This document shows, piece by piece, positions 48,202 through 61,058 of a DNA stretch of 64,000 nt. A program made the translations under genes and the position numbers. The first letter of the stretch is position 1. Every line of letters starts with the position of its first letter. This stretch comes from Siniperca chuatsi. Taxonomy: Eukaryota > Chordata > Actinopteri > Centrarchiformes > Sinipercidae. The DNA lies in assembly GCF_020085105.1 (NCBI RefSeq), contig NC_058053.1, forward strand, positions 12,706,388 through 12,770,387. The letters run 5' to 3'. The notes beneath the pieces were generated by a model. That model was not told where the DNA came from. It saw nothing but the letters and a program-made list of their open reading frames with translations, and searched no databases.

Positions 48202-51200
48202 TTAACATACCCACTGGATGAAACGGTCAAACAAACTGGACCGGGACAGACCAGAGAAGTCTTTTCCTTTAAAGATGGCGTCCTGGTCACCCATGGCCAG
48301 CTTCGTTAGGACTTCTTGGTCAACGTCATTTCCTGTGGCTATCACTGTGGAGACGACCTGTGCCCCGCGCATGGCACTAACCGCCTCCTCCAGGTTGATG
48401 CTTTCAGTGATGCCATCTGTGATGAAAACAAATGAAACCTCTGCATTGCGTCTCGTCTGGCGAGCATTTCCTTTACCCAAGACGTTGTCGATGGTGTGGA
48501 TGATGGCAGGCCCCACGCTTGAAGAAGAGTCCATATAAGGCAAGCGTGCTATGCCATCAGCGATGACGGCAGGGTCGTGTGTGAGAGGGAAGGCCACGTG
48601 ATTCTCGTTCTCCTTGCCGAACTCCATCAGTGCCAAGCGGGCTCGCATACGATCGTTCTTGCTGCGGGCCAGTCCCAGTCTGTCTGCCACCTTCTGCACA
48701 AACTCACGGACATGCCGGAAGTTGTCCACCCCGAGGCGCTCTGAGCCATCTAGTAGAAATACCAAATCCACTGGCCGCTGGACACACGGAGCAACATCAG
48801 GTTCTGTAATGAAAGAAAACAAATCTCTCACTGAGCTGCACTCCAGTAAAACATCGAACAAATAATCTAGCCGTGAAGAACACCTACCACTTTTACAAGG
48901 GAGATCAGGGCACACAATCACCGGCTCTGGAAGGGACATCAAATGGACATGGGTTAGACAAATGGTCAGAAGGACCGGTATTGCCATCCTGCTGTGTGTA
49001 CCGGTTAAGGCTTACCGGGACAGAGCACGGTCTCCATCGTTTCTATGAAATCGTCAGCCACCAAGTCAATGTAACGCTTCATCGGGGTGACACGTTCCTT
49101 CTTGCCACATGCGATCGACCCCAGGATCTCATCATCCTGTTCCTTTTTAAACATATCACCAACCCCAATGGCATTCACCACCACATTGTCGTCGTCGCAA
49201 AGGTACTTGAGCAGATCCTCATCGTCGCGCGGGTCAAAGCGGCCATCTGTGATCACCACCACAGACACTTTGGCTCGGGCTCGCTTGCTGTCCCTGATGA
49301 GGTTATCATAGGCGAACTTGAGGGCTGAGGGTGTGAAGGTGCCCCCAGCAATCCACTGCAGTTTCTTCACTGCCGTTTTAAAAGCAGACATGGAGTTTAT
49401 GTTCGGGTCATCGAGACGAATGGCCTCAAAGGTCCCGTTGTGACTGAATTGTACAACTCCAACTCTTGTGCCTAGAAGAGGCAGACATGTCAATTTGTGC
49501 ATTTCCAAATTTGTGAGTTCAGTTATTAAGGTTAAGGCTGGCATTACTCTATTCTATTCTATCTTTATAAGTTATTACTGTCAACAAATCTCACAAAAAT
49601 ACCAAAACCAAAAATGTGTTAGTCTGTTTCTCATGTTTGTAAAATGGGAAACAAATTTATGGTTTAATTTTTGTTTAGCAAATGTTACTCAAACAGATGT
49701 ATGTTGGGGACTTCTTTCAATCATGCATTAATACACACATGGTGCTGTTGTGAGTATTTACGGTAGCAGCATGCTGTATGTGGAATTAACTCAAGTGAAC
49801 TACAGTTTCTTTGTAATGAAGGAACATGTCACCCAGTGCAATGGTGTGGCTCATTTATGTGTTTTCCATTGTTTTTAGACAACAATGGAGGTCCTATATT
49901 CTCTCTGGGCTACACAGGTTATACTTTATAGTAGCATTAATTAATTGTTGGTTTTGGTCTTTTCTAGAAAGAAAAGAAAAATATAGAATATTGCCAACCT
50001 TATCCTTTAAATGTTTAGTTAGAGGTGCTTTTCAGAAATTAATGTTGTGTTGTTGTGTTTTGGCTTTGTGTTCACATCAGTGTGAATGTGAATTGACACT
50101 GTTTACAGTATGATGTTGAAATATTAACTGGTAACACTTGATGGCTGAAAATATGCAACACTGACGGTCACTTCAGTCACAGTGTTAATGAAGACTGCAG
50201 CACCAACATGAGGTCCTATCCAAATATTTTTGGCTCTAACTGTAATCTCAATGTTGGATTAAGTGATTCACTCTTTGGAAATGGTTAATCTTTTATGGCA
50301 ACCTCTGCTTCTTGTCACTTGAAACCGTGTCTGCAAAAGGATTTGTTGGGAGGTCTGTGCTGTGTTTTTGCTCGACTGTACCAGTTGGTGACGCAGGGTC
50401 ATTGGCCATAGATCCAAGCCTGTTGATGGTGTTGATAACAAAGTTCTTCTCCAGGGTGAAATTCGTCAGCCCAACACTCTCTGAGCTATCAATTACAAAT
50501 ACAATGTCCAGAGCGCCACAGCGCTTCTCACAGTCTGAGACAAAAGACAAGAACAGGATCAGTATGCTGAGAGAAACTAAACAATGAAGGTGTGTTTGGT
50601 CAGTGATTATATTTTCTCACCACAACAACCACACGTCTCCCTGATGTACGTCATGACATTACAGTCCTGCAGTGACACGTATGTAGGTTAGAAGTAATAC
50701 AACCAAGAAATATAATTAATATAGTATTTTCAAAACTGTAATGCCTTTTAAAGTCTACTCACAGTGAGCCCAGGATCGCCCACTGGTCCCGGGTCCCCCT
50801 GCATGCACGCACACACACACAAAGAGAGAGCTATGATGCAATTGGATCTCAAATTTGCATGTATGGTCAAGTCATTATTGAGTGGTTGTGCTGTTGCTCA
50901 CAGCAGATCCAGGGTCTCCTTTGGGTCCTCTCTCTCCTGGCTCACCCAGCTGACCTGGTTCCCCCTGCAGCAGAAAACATTTTTCAGTGGAAGTGACTCG
51001 TGTTTCTGCATAATATTGCTCTTGGACGTCATATTTTTCTTATTGGTGTCTGCCTCTGATGAATCCCAAGAGTACATAAATGTTTCTTATTATGTGGAGG
51101 ACTTTAGCAGAACGTTCCAAAATGTGTTTTCAATGTCTTTTATTGTGTGTTTTACGAGGCATTTCTTTAGAACTAAGCATGTGGGCGCACGACTCCGCAA

Positions 51201-54200
51201 AACATCTTAAGCTGTGCAATTACACAGCTGTTATTAAGTGTTAATGATGGTTTAAATATCTGACATCGAGAAACATCACACCTCACTGGTCCGGCTGGTG
51301 TCACATGATCTCTTGGGACTGTCGGTGTGTGTCCAAATAAGAAACGTATGCATGTTTTGTTTACTATGCTGTCTTTTCTCACTGTCACTCACTGAAGAAT
51401 ACATTCTAAAGGGTCATTTCATCCAAATTACAAAAAGACCATGCATTGCAGATATTTTCAGTTGCATCAGCTGAGATTTTGAGACTGAATCTCTTAAGAT
51501 TTCTGCCTCAATCCCAGTACAACAGAGGTGAATGAAACTTCCTTTGTGTTGGACAAAGCACTTAAAATTTACATAAAAAAAAATATATCACCAACAAAAT
51601 CTCTTTCCAGAAACAATGTCCTGATTACTCGGGACAATCCACAGACCTGCCTGTGAAGAGTTTTCTTTGGAACTACTTTCTACTGAAGAAAGAGTCCCAG
51701 TGAAAAGTGGTCACAGTGAGGTCTGTGCATTATCCTGAGTACCTGGAACATGTTTTTGGAAAGACGCGTTGCTGTTGCACTTTGAAAAGTAATTATTCAA
51801 TGCTGTAAGTACCGAATTCTGTTCAATTAACTTGTATTGGAGTGGTGGCAGAAATCTCAGACACATATCTCAAAACTTGGGCACATAAAATGAAAGCTAT
51901 CTGCACGGCTAGATACCATTCATGGTAAGTTGAAACATCAACATCAACATCAAGTTTTGTTAATCTACATGTCCCCTGGTCAAAACGCTTCCACTTAAAA
52001 CATTTTGTTATTAATCTTACGGGCTCTCCTAGTAGTCCTTTATCTCCAGGTTCTCCTTTGGCGCCACATTCACCTCTGCCCCCTCTGGATCCTCTTCTGC
52101 CTGGATCACCTTTGTCTCCCTGGAAAGATCAGAGTTACTTTAGACTCAAGTATTCAAGATATGCAAGAATTTTGTGAGGTAAACGGAAAACCATACAGTG
52201 GATCCTCTCGGTCCAGGATAGCTGAAACCTGGTCTTCCAGTGTCACCCTTTAGAAGAAAAAATTAACATCACAAAATGTTATAATATTTTACATGATGCC
52301 ATGATGAAAGTGATGAACAGAAAAGTTTTACCCACCTTTGGTCCAGGGATCCCAGAGTCTCCCCTTGGTCCAGGATCTCCAGGATTTCCCATGGTGCCCT
52401 GCAACCACAGAAGCAACTTAAGTGAAAGTTGTCTCATCTACCATGTATTTCACACAAATACCTTCTTAAGAATCCACTCAAAACACGATGAGTGTTTAGT
52501 GTTGATAATTATGATGTTATAAACGACACACATTTCCTCCGGGGCCCCCTGGTTCTCCTGGCTGGCCCCTTGGTCCTGGTAGCCCTTGGTCTCCCTGGAA
52601 TAGAGAGGAAGTAACAGAGAAAACATCAGTACTGGAAATCACCTTCACTCCAGCCCACATGCACAGAATTACTCATGCTGTTGTGAATTTGGCAATGCAT
52701 AGTACTGAACACATTTTTTTTTAAAAAAAGGCTTATTTTCTCTTTTGCAGAACAATTTCCCTAGAAATGTGTGTTTATGATAACAGGCTATTTTGGCAGG
52801 ACACCTGGTACATGAGGGCAAAACTCCAGTATTGGAGGTCTAAGGAAGGACTTGCTGAGTTCTTAGGAAGCTGCTGAGTCACCCCTCTGCCAAAATCCAC
52901 CCACAGCAGGATCTCCTCACCTTTGAGCCCTTGAGTCCGTCTTCCCCGGGCCGACCTCTTCCTCCCTGTGGCCCTCGATCTCCCTCGAAAATAAATTAAT
53001 GTGTCAGGATGCGCACTACACCATTAATCATCAACCAATGTATACAAAACACAAACAGTAAACTGAGAGGCGATAATTCTATTTCAGTGAAATATGTGAT
53101 GAATTTTCCTGAGAATCTGGTTAGGAAATGTCCCATAGCAGAACAGAGCCAAATAATACTGGGCAAGGAAGTGTTTATGGTTGTTCTCTATAAAACCCAG
53201 CAGAACTTTTTGATTTCATGGTACTCGTCTGGTTCTCACGCTGTTGAAATCTCGTGTAAGGTCAACAGAAACCACTGCCATTTGTCAGCGTTTCACAATA
53301 AGTAGTTATTTGGCTTTCAGATCTCCAGCTCTGTGTCCATCATGTTCCTCTCCACATTACAGTAAATTGAGTCATATTTAAGATGAAATTCTGTAGTCTG
53401 GTATTTTCTGCAGCTTTGTCAGGTTGGTCTTAAAAAAGGCTGCAAACCTGCTCCAAAAACAAAACTGAAACTCTAAAAATTACACAATGAATGTTAAAGT
53501 GATTAAAGTATATGAAATAGCTTTCTATGAGTGCTGAACTTACCTTTTCTCCTTTTGGCCCAACAAGACCTTGTGCTCCCTTTGTTCCAAAGTCTCCTCT
53601 CCTTCCCTGTTAATATTTATTTTATAATAATTTATAACAAACTATGGCATATTCTCAAAATGCAAATATTTTTTTCAAATAAAAGTGTTTGAAATACCGC
53701 TTCGCCTTTTGGTCCAGGTGAGCCAGGAACCCCCTGCAAGAGATAATAGTTGTATTTCAGAGTCAGCTTTGTAACGGTAACTCACAGTAGTATATAAGAG
53801 ACGTAATTATAGTGAAAATAAATTGAGTTCTGTACCAGAGGTCCCTTTTCTCCTGGTGGCCCTGGATTTCCAGGATTTCCTCTTTCACCCTAAGGAACAG
53901 AGATTCAGTTCTGTGATTTTTAAGTCAAGGAGAATTGTCATTTTCTGACAGTGTTTTCTGTTGTGTTTTAATTTAAAGTTTACCTTTGGTCCTTGATTAC
54001 CGACAGGGCCAAGCGGACCCGGTTTTCCAGGGAGGCCTGGGTCACCCTGAACAAACAAACAAAGATACATGACTGAAGACTAATGCTCATTTGAAACATC
54101 TGTTTAAAAATTGTGAATACTGTACTATTTTTAGCCACAGTAGCGGTGCCACCACTTTGGTCCAGACATGAAATATCTCAACAGCTACTGAATGATTTGC

Positions 54201-57200
54201 TGTAAAATTTAGTTTTTGTACAGACATGGATATTCCCCAGAGGATGAATCCTAATGACTTTGGTGATCCTCTGACTTTTCCTCTAATGCCACCATGTGGT
54301 TGACATTTGTGGTTTTTAATGAAATGTCTCAACAATCTTTGGAAGTGAAATTTGGTTCAGACATTAATGTCCCCCTCAGGATGAATTGTGATAACTTTGA
54401 GGAGCCCTTCACTTTTCCTCTAGCGCCATCACCAGGACAAGATTTTAATTTGTCAAATACTTTGCTTTTTGACTAAATCCCTGTAAAACTAATTTCTGTC
54501 AGCTTCAGCTGTACTTTGTGTTTGGTGCTAATTAGTAAATGTTAGCCTGCACGCTAAGCTATGATAATGAATATAGTAAACATTACACCTGCATGTCATT
54601 GTTAGCACGTTAGCATGCTGATGTTAACATTTAGCTCAAAGCACTGCTGATCAGAAAGTACAGCATCATAGAGCTGCTAGCATGGCTGTAAACTCTTAGT
54701 CGTGTTTTTATCTGCCGATATGTTAAAGGGAAGAGAAATATCCTAGTTTTGATTTAATACAGACCTTTTCTCCGTTGTCACCAGGTAGCCCAGTGTCACC
54801 AACATCTCCATGGTAGCCATCTGGGCCCTTTTAGAGGCAAAAACAAAATGATTCAGTAGTTCAGTAGACTAATCTTTACAGCTATATGGCAGATGGATTG
54901 TAAAATGAATCAGCTACATGTGTTATTTCAGCTAATAAATATGATTAAATAAGATGGCTAGAATACAATTGGACATATTCATGATCTTACCAAAGATAAA
55001 CCACATGTAATATTTGGAGGTAGCATCTATTATAGCTGCATGCCAGTGAATACCAGCACCTTGAAAGCAACATGTGAAAAATAATTTTGTATAACTACTA
55101 GACTTACCTTGTCACCTGGATCACCTTTGCAACCAGGAGCTCCAATTCGGCCAATTTTACCCTGCAGATTTCCCAGAGACAATGATATCATGTTAGCATA
55201 CTGAACATATTAAGAGTCATGGCATACTGTACATTTCACTTTGTCATGTGAAGACTCGCCTTTTGGCCGTCGGTTCCATTCCTGCCAGGTACTCCTGCCA
55301 CACCCTATAGTATTTGGACGTCAGTGAAGACAGGAAATTAACTCCAGTATGCAAACATCGACAGTACTGGATGCAGTAGGATGTAAAAAGAAAATATGTA
55401 CGCAAGGATAACCGTTATTAAAATTAAAAAAAGTTATTCACCTTTGCACCACTTGCTCCGATTTCTCCCTGTCAAGGTACAGCAGAGCCATTAATCCCAA
55501 CAGCATTTCATTCAATTTGACAGATAAAGAGAAAATAAAGATTTCTTTAAAGATTTTGGGAATGTAAAGATTTATCTCTCACCTTGTCACCTGTCAAACC
55601 AGTCGCTCCCTATATCAGAGCACAGAAGGATGTTATTGAGATAAAGAATGACAACTTAGTTAACTATGCAGCACACAAAATCATCAACCAGTGGGCCTCA
55701 GCAAACCTTTGGACCGGGTTGTCCTATTGGACCTTCAATGCCAGGATCCCCCTGTAATATGAGAAATTGTTTTCATATTACAATTATATTATTAATTAAT
55801 TATATATATAATTATATATATCAGCATTAAAATGATACAATGTTGATTTACATTATTTCAAGGGCGGTAATGATGTAAATTTATACCTGTTTACCCTTTC
55901 CACCTTTTGGCCCATTATGACCTCTGTCTCCTTTTATACCCTAGAAATAAGCAGAAATATTGACGTTTCAACAAAACAATCTTTGGTACAGGCAGAAACA
56001 CACATTGTTTCTATACTTTTGTTTTGATTTTGTGTTTCAGTACTCACTTTTGGACCTGGAGGCCCTCTTGGTCCGGGAATTCCAGGAGACTCATAGCATT
56101 TATGCTCATAACACTACAAGATCAAAGAGGAAAACAAAACAATATTAAATGTAGTATTACTTGAAAACAGATCAAAGCAGAAATGTATCCAAAACTCCTT
56201 TAATTGCTAGTCTTGCATAAACATACACATAGTAATTGCAAAGCATTTCTTACCTGTAAAAAGGCTTGATGTTTCTGCAAAGAAAAAACAACACTACGTG
56301 AAGTAGTGATAGTGATACTGCAATTTAAATCTGAATTCAAATATAAGCATTAAAGGTAAGAAAAGGATTTCGGATCACCATGGCTTTTATGATACGATCG
56401 ATGGATTCAGTCTTTATTTTTGATCGCCCTTCATCAATCTCCACAGCTATGTAGTCATCGCGGTACAGTTCAGAGGGAGAGCTGGCTATCTCCCTCATCC
56501 CTAATTCATCGATGGTCCTGGATGCTGCCACTGAGAAAATATGGATCCCTTGCTCCCGGGCCTTCTCTGACATCGTCTTTATCCCTCCACATGGATTTCC
56601 TGTCACATGCCCATCAGTAATGAACACAGAGAAGAGGACGCTCCCTGTCCCTGCATAGTGCTGGGTCATTTGGTGGATCATGTTTTTGAGGGCGCAGTCG
56701 GTGTAGGTGCCTTTGCCCTTGTATTCAACCCCACTGAGGTTCCTGATGAAGTTCTCCCTGGTCGTGAACTGGCTGAAGACCCACTGCTCCTGGGAGAAGT
56801 TCTGGCCTCCTATGGACCAGGTGATCTGGATCAGGCCCTTGTACTCCTCATCAGCCAACTTCTGGACAAAGATTTTGGTGAACTCCTTAATTTTTTCCAC
56901 CAGTGCCCCAGGTGGGGACTCCTGTAAGGCGATGGTCTCAGAGGTGTCGATGGTGAAAAACAGCTTTATGGGACAGTCAATTATCCCAGCTGGAGGAGAG
57001 AACATCGACAAATGTGTCAACATCTTTACTACTTTGTTGAGTTTCACTGGACAGATGGAGCATATTACATGCAGTGGTGGAAAGTCACTACAAGTAGTGC
57101 ATTTACTTAAGTACTGTATTTAAGTACAATTTCGAGGTCCTTTATTTGAGTATTTTCTTTATTCTGCAACTCCACTGCATTTCAGAGGGAATTGTTCTTT

Positions 57201-58509
57201 TTACTTCACTACATTTATTCGAAAGCTTTAGTTACTTTACAAAATACTAATTAAGATTTCTTTTGCACACAAAAGGTATGAAGAGCTTGTAAAATATAAT
57301 GCTGTGTTATAAATTAAAATACCCAACAGTACATACAAGTAGAGCTGAAATGATTAGTCGATTAATCGATAAGTTGATTGACAGAACATTAATCGGCAAC
57401 TATTATATACATATACTGATAATTGTTTCAGTCACTTTTCATGCAAAAAATGTCAAATGTTTCATGGTTCCAGCTTCTCAAATGTGGGGATTTGCTGCTT
57501 ATTCTTCTTAATAATTTTTATTTACTCTGAATAATTTTGAGGTATGAACTTTTATGCTGCTTATACATTGACGCATTAGTAATAATGATCTAATGATATA
57601 ATAATATAACAGTCACAGGGGACACGTGTCTGTATTGAGTACTTTTAGTTTTAATACTTTAAGCACATTTTCCTGATTGTACTTACATCCTTTAACTTAA
57701 ATACTTTACTTTGACTTGTATTGGAGTATTTTTACAGTGTGGTATCAGTACCTTTATTTCAGTAAAGGTAGATCTGAATACTTCTTTCACCACTGGCACT
57801 TAAGTACAGTTTTGTGGTACGTTTTCTTTACTTGAGTATTTTCATTTTATGCTACTTGATACTTCAACTCCACTACATTTTAGAGGGAAATATTGCACTT
57901 TTTATTCAACACAACTATTTTGTCCCAAAAGCTGTAGTTGCTGGTTACTTTTCAGATTAATATTTTTCATACAAAACAAATGATCAATTTATGAATTATG
58001 ATGCACTGTTATAGATTAAACTACCAAAAAGTATTTAATGTAAGTATGCAATTAGAAGTAGCTCCACCATGACCAACTACTACCATTAAAGTACCACTTA
58101 CATATTAATGCATCAATAACAATCATCCAATAGTATAATAACACTTATAAGGTCCGTTCTGCATAATGAGTACTTTTAGAGTACATTTTGTTGCCAATAC
58201 ATCTGTACTTTTACTTAATAATGGAGCATTTTTATAGTGTGGTATTTCCTAATACTTCTTCCATCACTAAAAAGGCCCCAATTCTTAAAAAATAACATCA
58301 TTATCATATTCTATTGAGCAAGAAAGAAATGAATGAAACTCACTCCGACAACCTTCAGGTCTTGGTGTGGGCTGAGGTGGGAGTGGAGGTGGAGTCGGCC
58401 CTGGACTGTCACCTCGCCCAGGTATCGGCCTGGGTCCACGGGGGGACACATGTTGAGGGATTGCAGCTTGGAGCATGCAGAGAAAGATGAACCCTAAAAT
58501 CATTGCCAT
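48202..58509 (-). CDS. col6a2: Collagen type VI alpha-2 chain
   Basis: Secreted chain of microfibrillar collagen VI. Twenty-seven coding exons: 58509-58344, 56989-56379, 56274-56254, 56113-56048, 55940-55887, 55751-55707, 55609-55583, 55468-55442, 55304-55260, 55161-55108, 54827-54765, 54046-53984, 53889-53836, 53733-53698, 53606-53544, 52983-52921, 52594-52532, 52398-52336, 52247-52197, 52119-52021, 50964-50902, 50798-50763, 50666-50621, 50534-50382, 49471-49016, 48926-48888, 48803-48202. Total about 1042 residues (human 1019). Order: signal peptide, a Pro-rich spacer not in human, vWA domain N1 (FTIDTSET), a 21-base exon, CYEHKCYES, a Gly-X-Y helix of about 335 residues, then vWA domains C1 (VIDSSESVG) and C2 ([10 protein letters not shown]), ending RFIQWVC. 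The FSYPGPRG interruption and C2 sequence identify alpha-2. Two RGD motifs are present (RRGDFG, PRGDSG). One intron uses a GC donor and one exon has an extra cysteine. Confidence 0.95.
49550..50009. repeat. MITE, family E (second copy)
   Basis: It shares the ACTGTCAACAAATC...ACCAAAACC left end, an internal GAAGGAACATGTCACC motif and the AAAAATATAGAATATT right end with 37004-37469. It lies in the col6a2 intron between exons at 49471 and 50382. Confidence 0.6.
54115..54690 (-). repeat. Interspersed repeat, family C (longest copy)
   Basis: It contains CCACTTTGGTCCAGACATGAAATATCTCAAC near its start and TTAGCACGTTAGCATGCTGATG near its end. The same two modules occur in inverse order and orientation at 25890-26235. 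It lies in a col6a2 intron and has no coding capacity. Confidence 0.55.
57072..57795. repeat. hAT-like repeat, family A, with a nested family F segment
   Basis: Ends are CAGTGGTGGAAAG and CTTTCACCACTG. Interior AAGTACTGTATTTAAGTAC and GAGTACTTTTAGT motifs match the copy at 17438. A family F segment (GCTGAAATGATTAGTCGATTAATCG and GGGGATTTGCTGCTT) occupies about 57343-57510, apparently inserted later. It lies in the first coding intron of col6a2. Confidence 0.6.
57796..58268. repeat. Second family A repeat in tandem
   Basis: A partial copy starts directly after the previous one (CACTTAAGTACAGTTTTG) and ends near CTTCTTCCATCACT. Head-to-tail arrangement with 57072-57795. Confidence 0.55.
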
Positions 58510-59065
58510 TTGGAACTACAAAAAACAAGACAGAGAGGAATGAATAGGACAGTTTTAACTCACTTTAAATGCAGGAAATAGCTGTCAAACAAGTGAGTCT
58601 TCACAGAAGGCGTCTCCACAGAGCTTAGGAATGTTTATCGTTGTTTTAAACAATGTCAGTGAATAACCAGACTGTGTGGAAAAAGAGGACAATATTTAAA
58701 TTATTGTAGCTGAAATGGAAAGTTTAGTTGTTGCATCCGACCTGTTTAGTCAAACTGAAATCCACGCTGGGGTTTTCCAAACAATTTCATGTCAATAACG
58801 ATAAAACATAAAAAGATAAGATAGATAAGATTTTGTGTAAGGAAATCACCATCCAAAGAAGAGTTATACTGTTTGGTGCGAGCTGATAGGACAGTGATGT
58901 GCTGTAGGTGAGGATTACTTTGACTAAAAGCAGAAAATCCCTGCAACCCAACATCAACCATCAAAAAAAATTAACAAAACACAGATTAAATTGTTGGTTT
59001 AGTTTAACCCCAATCCACAGCAGGGGTTCCCAAAACAAAACAGAAGACAACAGATGGACAGTCGC

Positions 59066-60210
59066 TTTACTTTACTACATGTCAGAGGGAAATATTGTAC
59101 TTTTTACTCCACCACATTTATTTGACAGCTTAGTTATTAACTATACAGTATTTCACAGATGAATATTTTACATTCAAAACACTTTTTTTTAAAAATTATG
59201 TATTGCAACACAATCTACAGAAGCCCTGAGAGGCAAGTAAAAAAAAATTCTGGTGATCCATGTTCAGTGTTTTATGTCATTATATATTATAGTTATTGAT
59301 GCATTAATGTATAAACAGCATTTTAATGTTGTAGCTGGTCAAGTGGAGCCAACTTATCTACTTTATATACTCTTGGGTAGTTTAATACCGAAGTGAAAAC
59401 AGGTGGAAAAAAAGTTTTGGCAGATGAAAATTTTTGTTTTGTCAGGATCAGGATTTTGTTGTTGTAATACTAATTTCGGCAACACAAGAGGCTGAAGTGC
59501 ATCACTACCCCATGTTCTAAATAGGACTAAAAGCATTTATGTTTTCTTCCAGGTGAAGCGCTGATTATAATGCATTTCTAGCCAAAAGAAAGACATGACA
59601 GTAATGTTACATAACTTGCTAACACATAGTATCGCACATGTACCTTGTATTAAGAGTGCATGGAGAAATCAAAACTCACCTGGAAGAAAACATGAATACT
59701 TTTAGTCCTATTTAGAACACGGGGTAGTGTTGCACTTCAGCCTCTTGTGGTCGAAATTATTATTACAACAAACACAAAAATTTTTTCACCTGTTTTCACA
59801 AAGGAAAAAAAGTAACTTAGAAAGATTTCACCTGGCATTTTGCCCCACCTGTTTCACAGATAATTTTTTAAGGATCTTAGAAAGATTATCCTGCCAAAAC
59901 CTTTTTTCACCTGTACTTAAGTCATAAACACAGGAGAGAAAACTATTTAGATCAGACTTAGAAAATGGATCACCAGAATTTTTTTTCTCACTTGCCTCTC
60001 AGGGCTTCCGTATCAAACTACCCTAGAGTATATAAAGTAGGCTCCACTCGACCAGCTACAACATTAAAATGCTGCATTATTTAATGCATCAATATAATGA
60101 TATAAAACTCTGAACACGGCCATTCTGCATGATAAGAAGTCTATACATGTACATTTTGCTGCTAATACTTCGGTACTTTTACTCAAGGAACATTTTGAAT
60201 GCAGTATCTC
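59066..60210. repeat. Family A repeat disrupted by an imperfect foldback
   Basis: Family A sequence (GAGGGAAATATTGTACTTTTTAC at about 59085; GCCATTCTGCATGATAAGA and TACTTTTACTCAAGG near 60118-60187) flanks inverted arms. Arm pairs include 59221-59260 against 59967-60006 (AAGCCCTGAGAGGCAAGT and complement) and 59483-59556 against 59676-59753 (through ATGTTTTCTTCCAGGTGA and complement). Segment order differs between arms, so it is not a simple palindrome. It lies in the 5' UTR intron of col6a2. Confidence 0.55.
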
Positions 60211-60396
60211 CCACAAAGTGTCCACATTAGGACCTTAATTTCACTCTCCTTACTTCAAGTTATTTTCTTCCAAAACCACATGTCAACTGTAAAGTCAAGT
60301 AGACCTACAAACAGAAGACTAATTGCTTGGTGTGTTGAGCTGCTTTACACACTAAACTGCACTAAACCACTAAAAGTTTAAATAAAGTGGACTCAC

Positions 60397-60535
60397 CGCG
60401 GCAACGGGATGGAGAATGTAAAATCCAAGCTGCTACTTGAGACTGCCAGGAAATTCAAGCAATTTCCAGAAACAGTAAACTAGAGATACTCATCTCAATC
60501 GGAAAGTTCCCATATCAGCGAAGTCAGTCAGGGTC
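60397..60535 (-). other. col6a2: Probable noncoding first exon of col6a2
   Basis: On the minus strand a strong donor (GCG followed by GTGAGTC) ends this exon at 60397. The first coding exon begins with an acceptor and only 6 untranslated bases (58515-58510), so a separate upstream noncoding exon is required. Its 5' edge is inferred from the TATA-like element near 60565. Confidence 0.5.
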
Positions 60536-60615
60536 AGCGCTTGGTCTAGGATCCGCCCGTTTTTATCCTCAACTGACGCACGAGTGCGTCCGGGGACCGC
60601 ACGCGCGCACGCGCA
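60536..60615 (-). promoter_or_regulatory. col6a2: Putative col6a2 core promoter
   Basis: On the minus strand a GGATAAAAAC TATA-like element at about 60561-60570 is followed by GGGCGGATCC and preceded by a CpG-rich stretch that includes a GCGCGTGCGCG-type run (60596-60620). Spacing to the inferred first exon is reasonable. No transcription start can be confirmed. Confidence 0.4.
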
Positions 60616-61027
60616 CGCGCAATAGACATTTCATCGTCTGCTGTTTGACAAAGCAGCTGGAGTCAAGAAGGACAGCACAGTCTCCAAAACAGAAGATGCA
60701 ATTCTGGAAAATAAAGTGCCTTTAAATAAACACAACATGCTGCAATAATCTATTTATCTACCTGATTTGACAGAATAAATGTGAGAGTCACAGACTGATT
60801 CTCTCCAAAGTGCAGCTTTACAAACACTTCAACTCCCCTGCTCCACATCCTTACATGGAGAGAGCTGTGCACACTCACAGTCTGTTTATGTTTCAAGACT
60901 ATACAGCACCAGAGATGTCATGTTGGAATTTAACTGCTGCAACTATTCAAAAATTGCAGTTTAGGAAACGATTATTTGATTAATTGATTAGTCGATCAAC
61001 AGAAAATTGCTCCTATTTAAAAAAATA
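60616..61027. other. Noncoding spacer upstream of col6a2
   Basis: No coding resemblance. A partial family F repeat (GATTATTTGATTAATTGATTAG) is at about 60935-61015, abutting the 3' end of the LINE copy that starts at 61028. Confidence 0.5.
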
Positions 61028-61058
61028 TCTCCTTCTTTTCCTTTCGGCTGTTCCCTTT

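Noticed and set aside
48873-49328. 151-codon plus-strand frame opposite col6a2
   Set aside because: It is the complement of conserved vWA-domain exons and has no resemblance of its own.
50763-56113. Regularly spaced short similar segments that might suggest a CRISPR or satellite array
   Set aside because: They are collagen Gly-X-Y exons, each bounded by splice sites and in frame, with unrelated introns between them.
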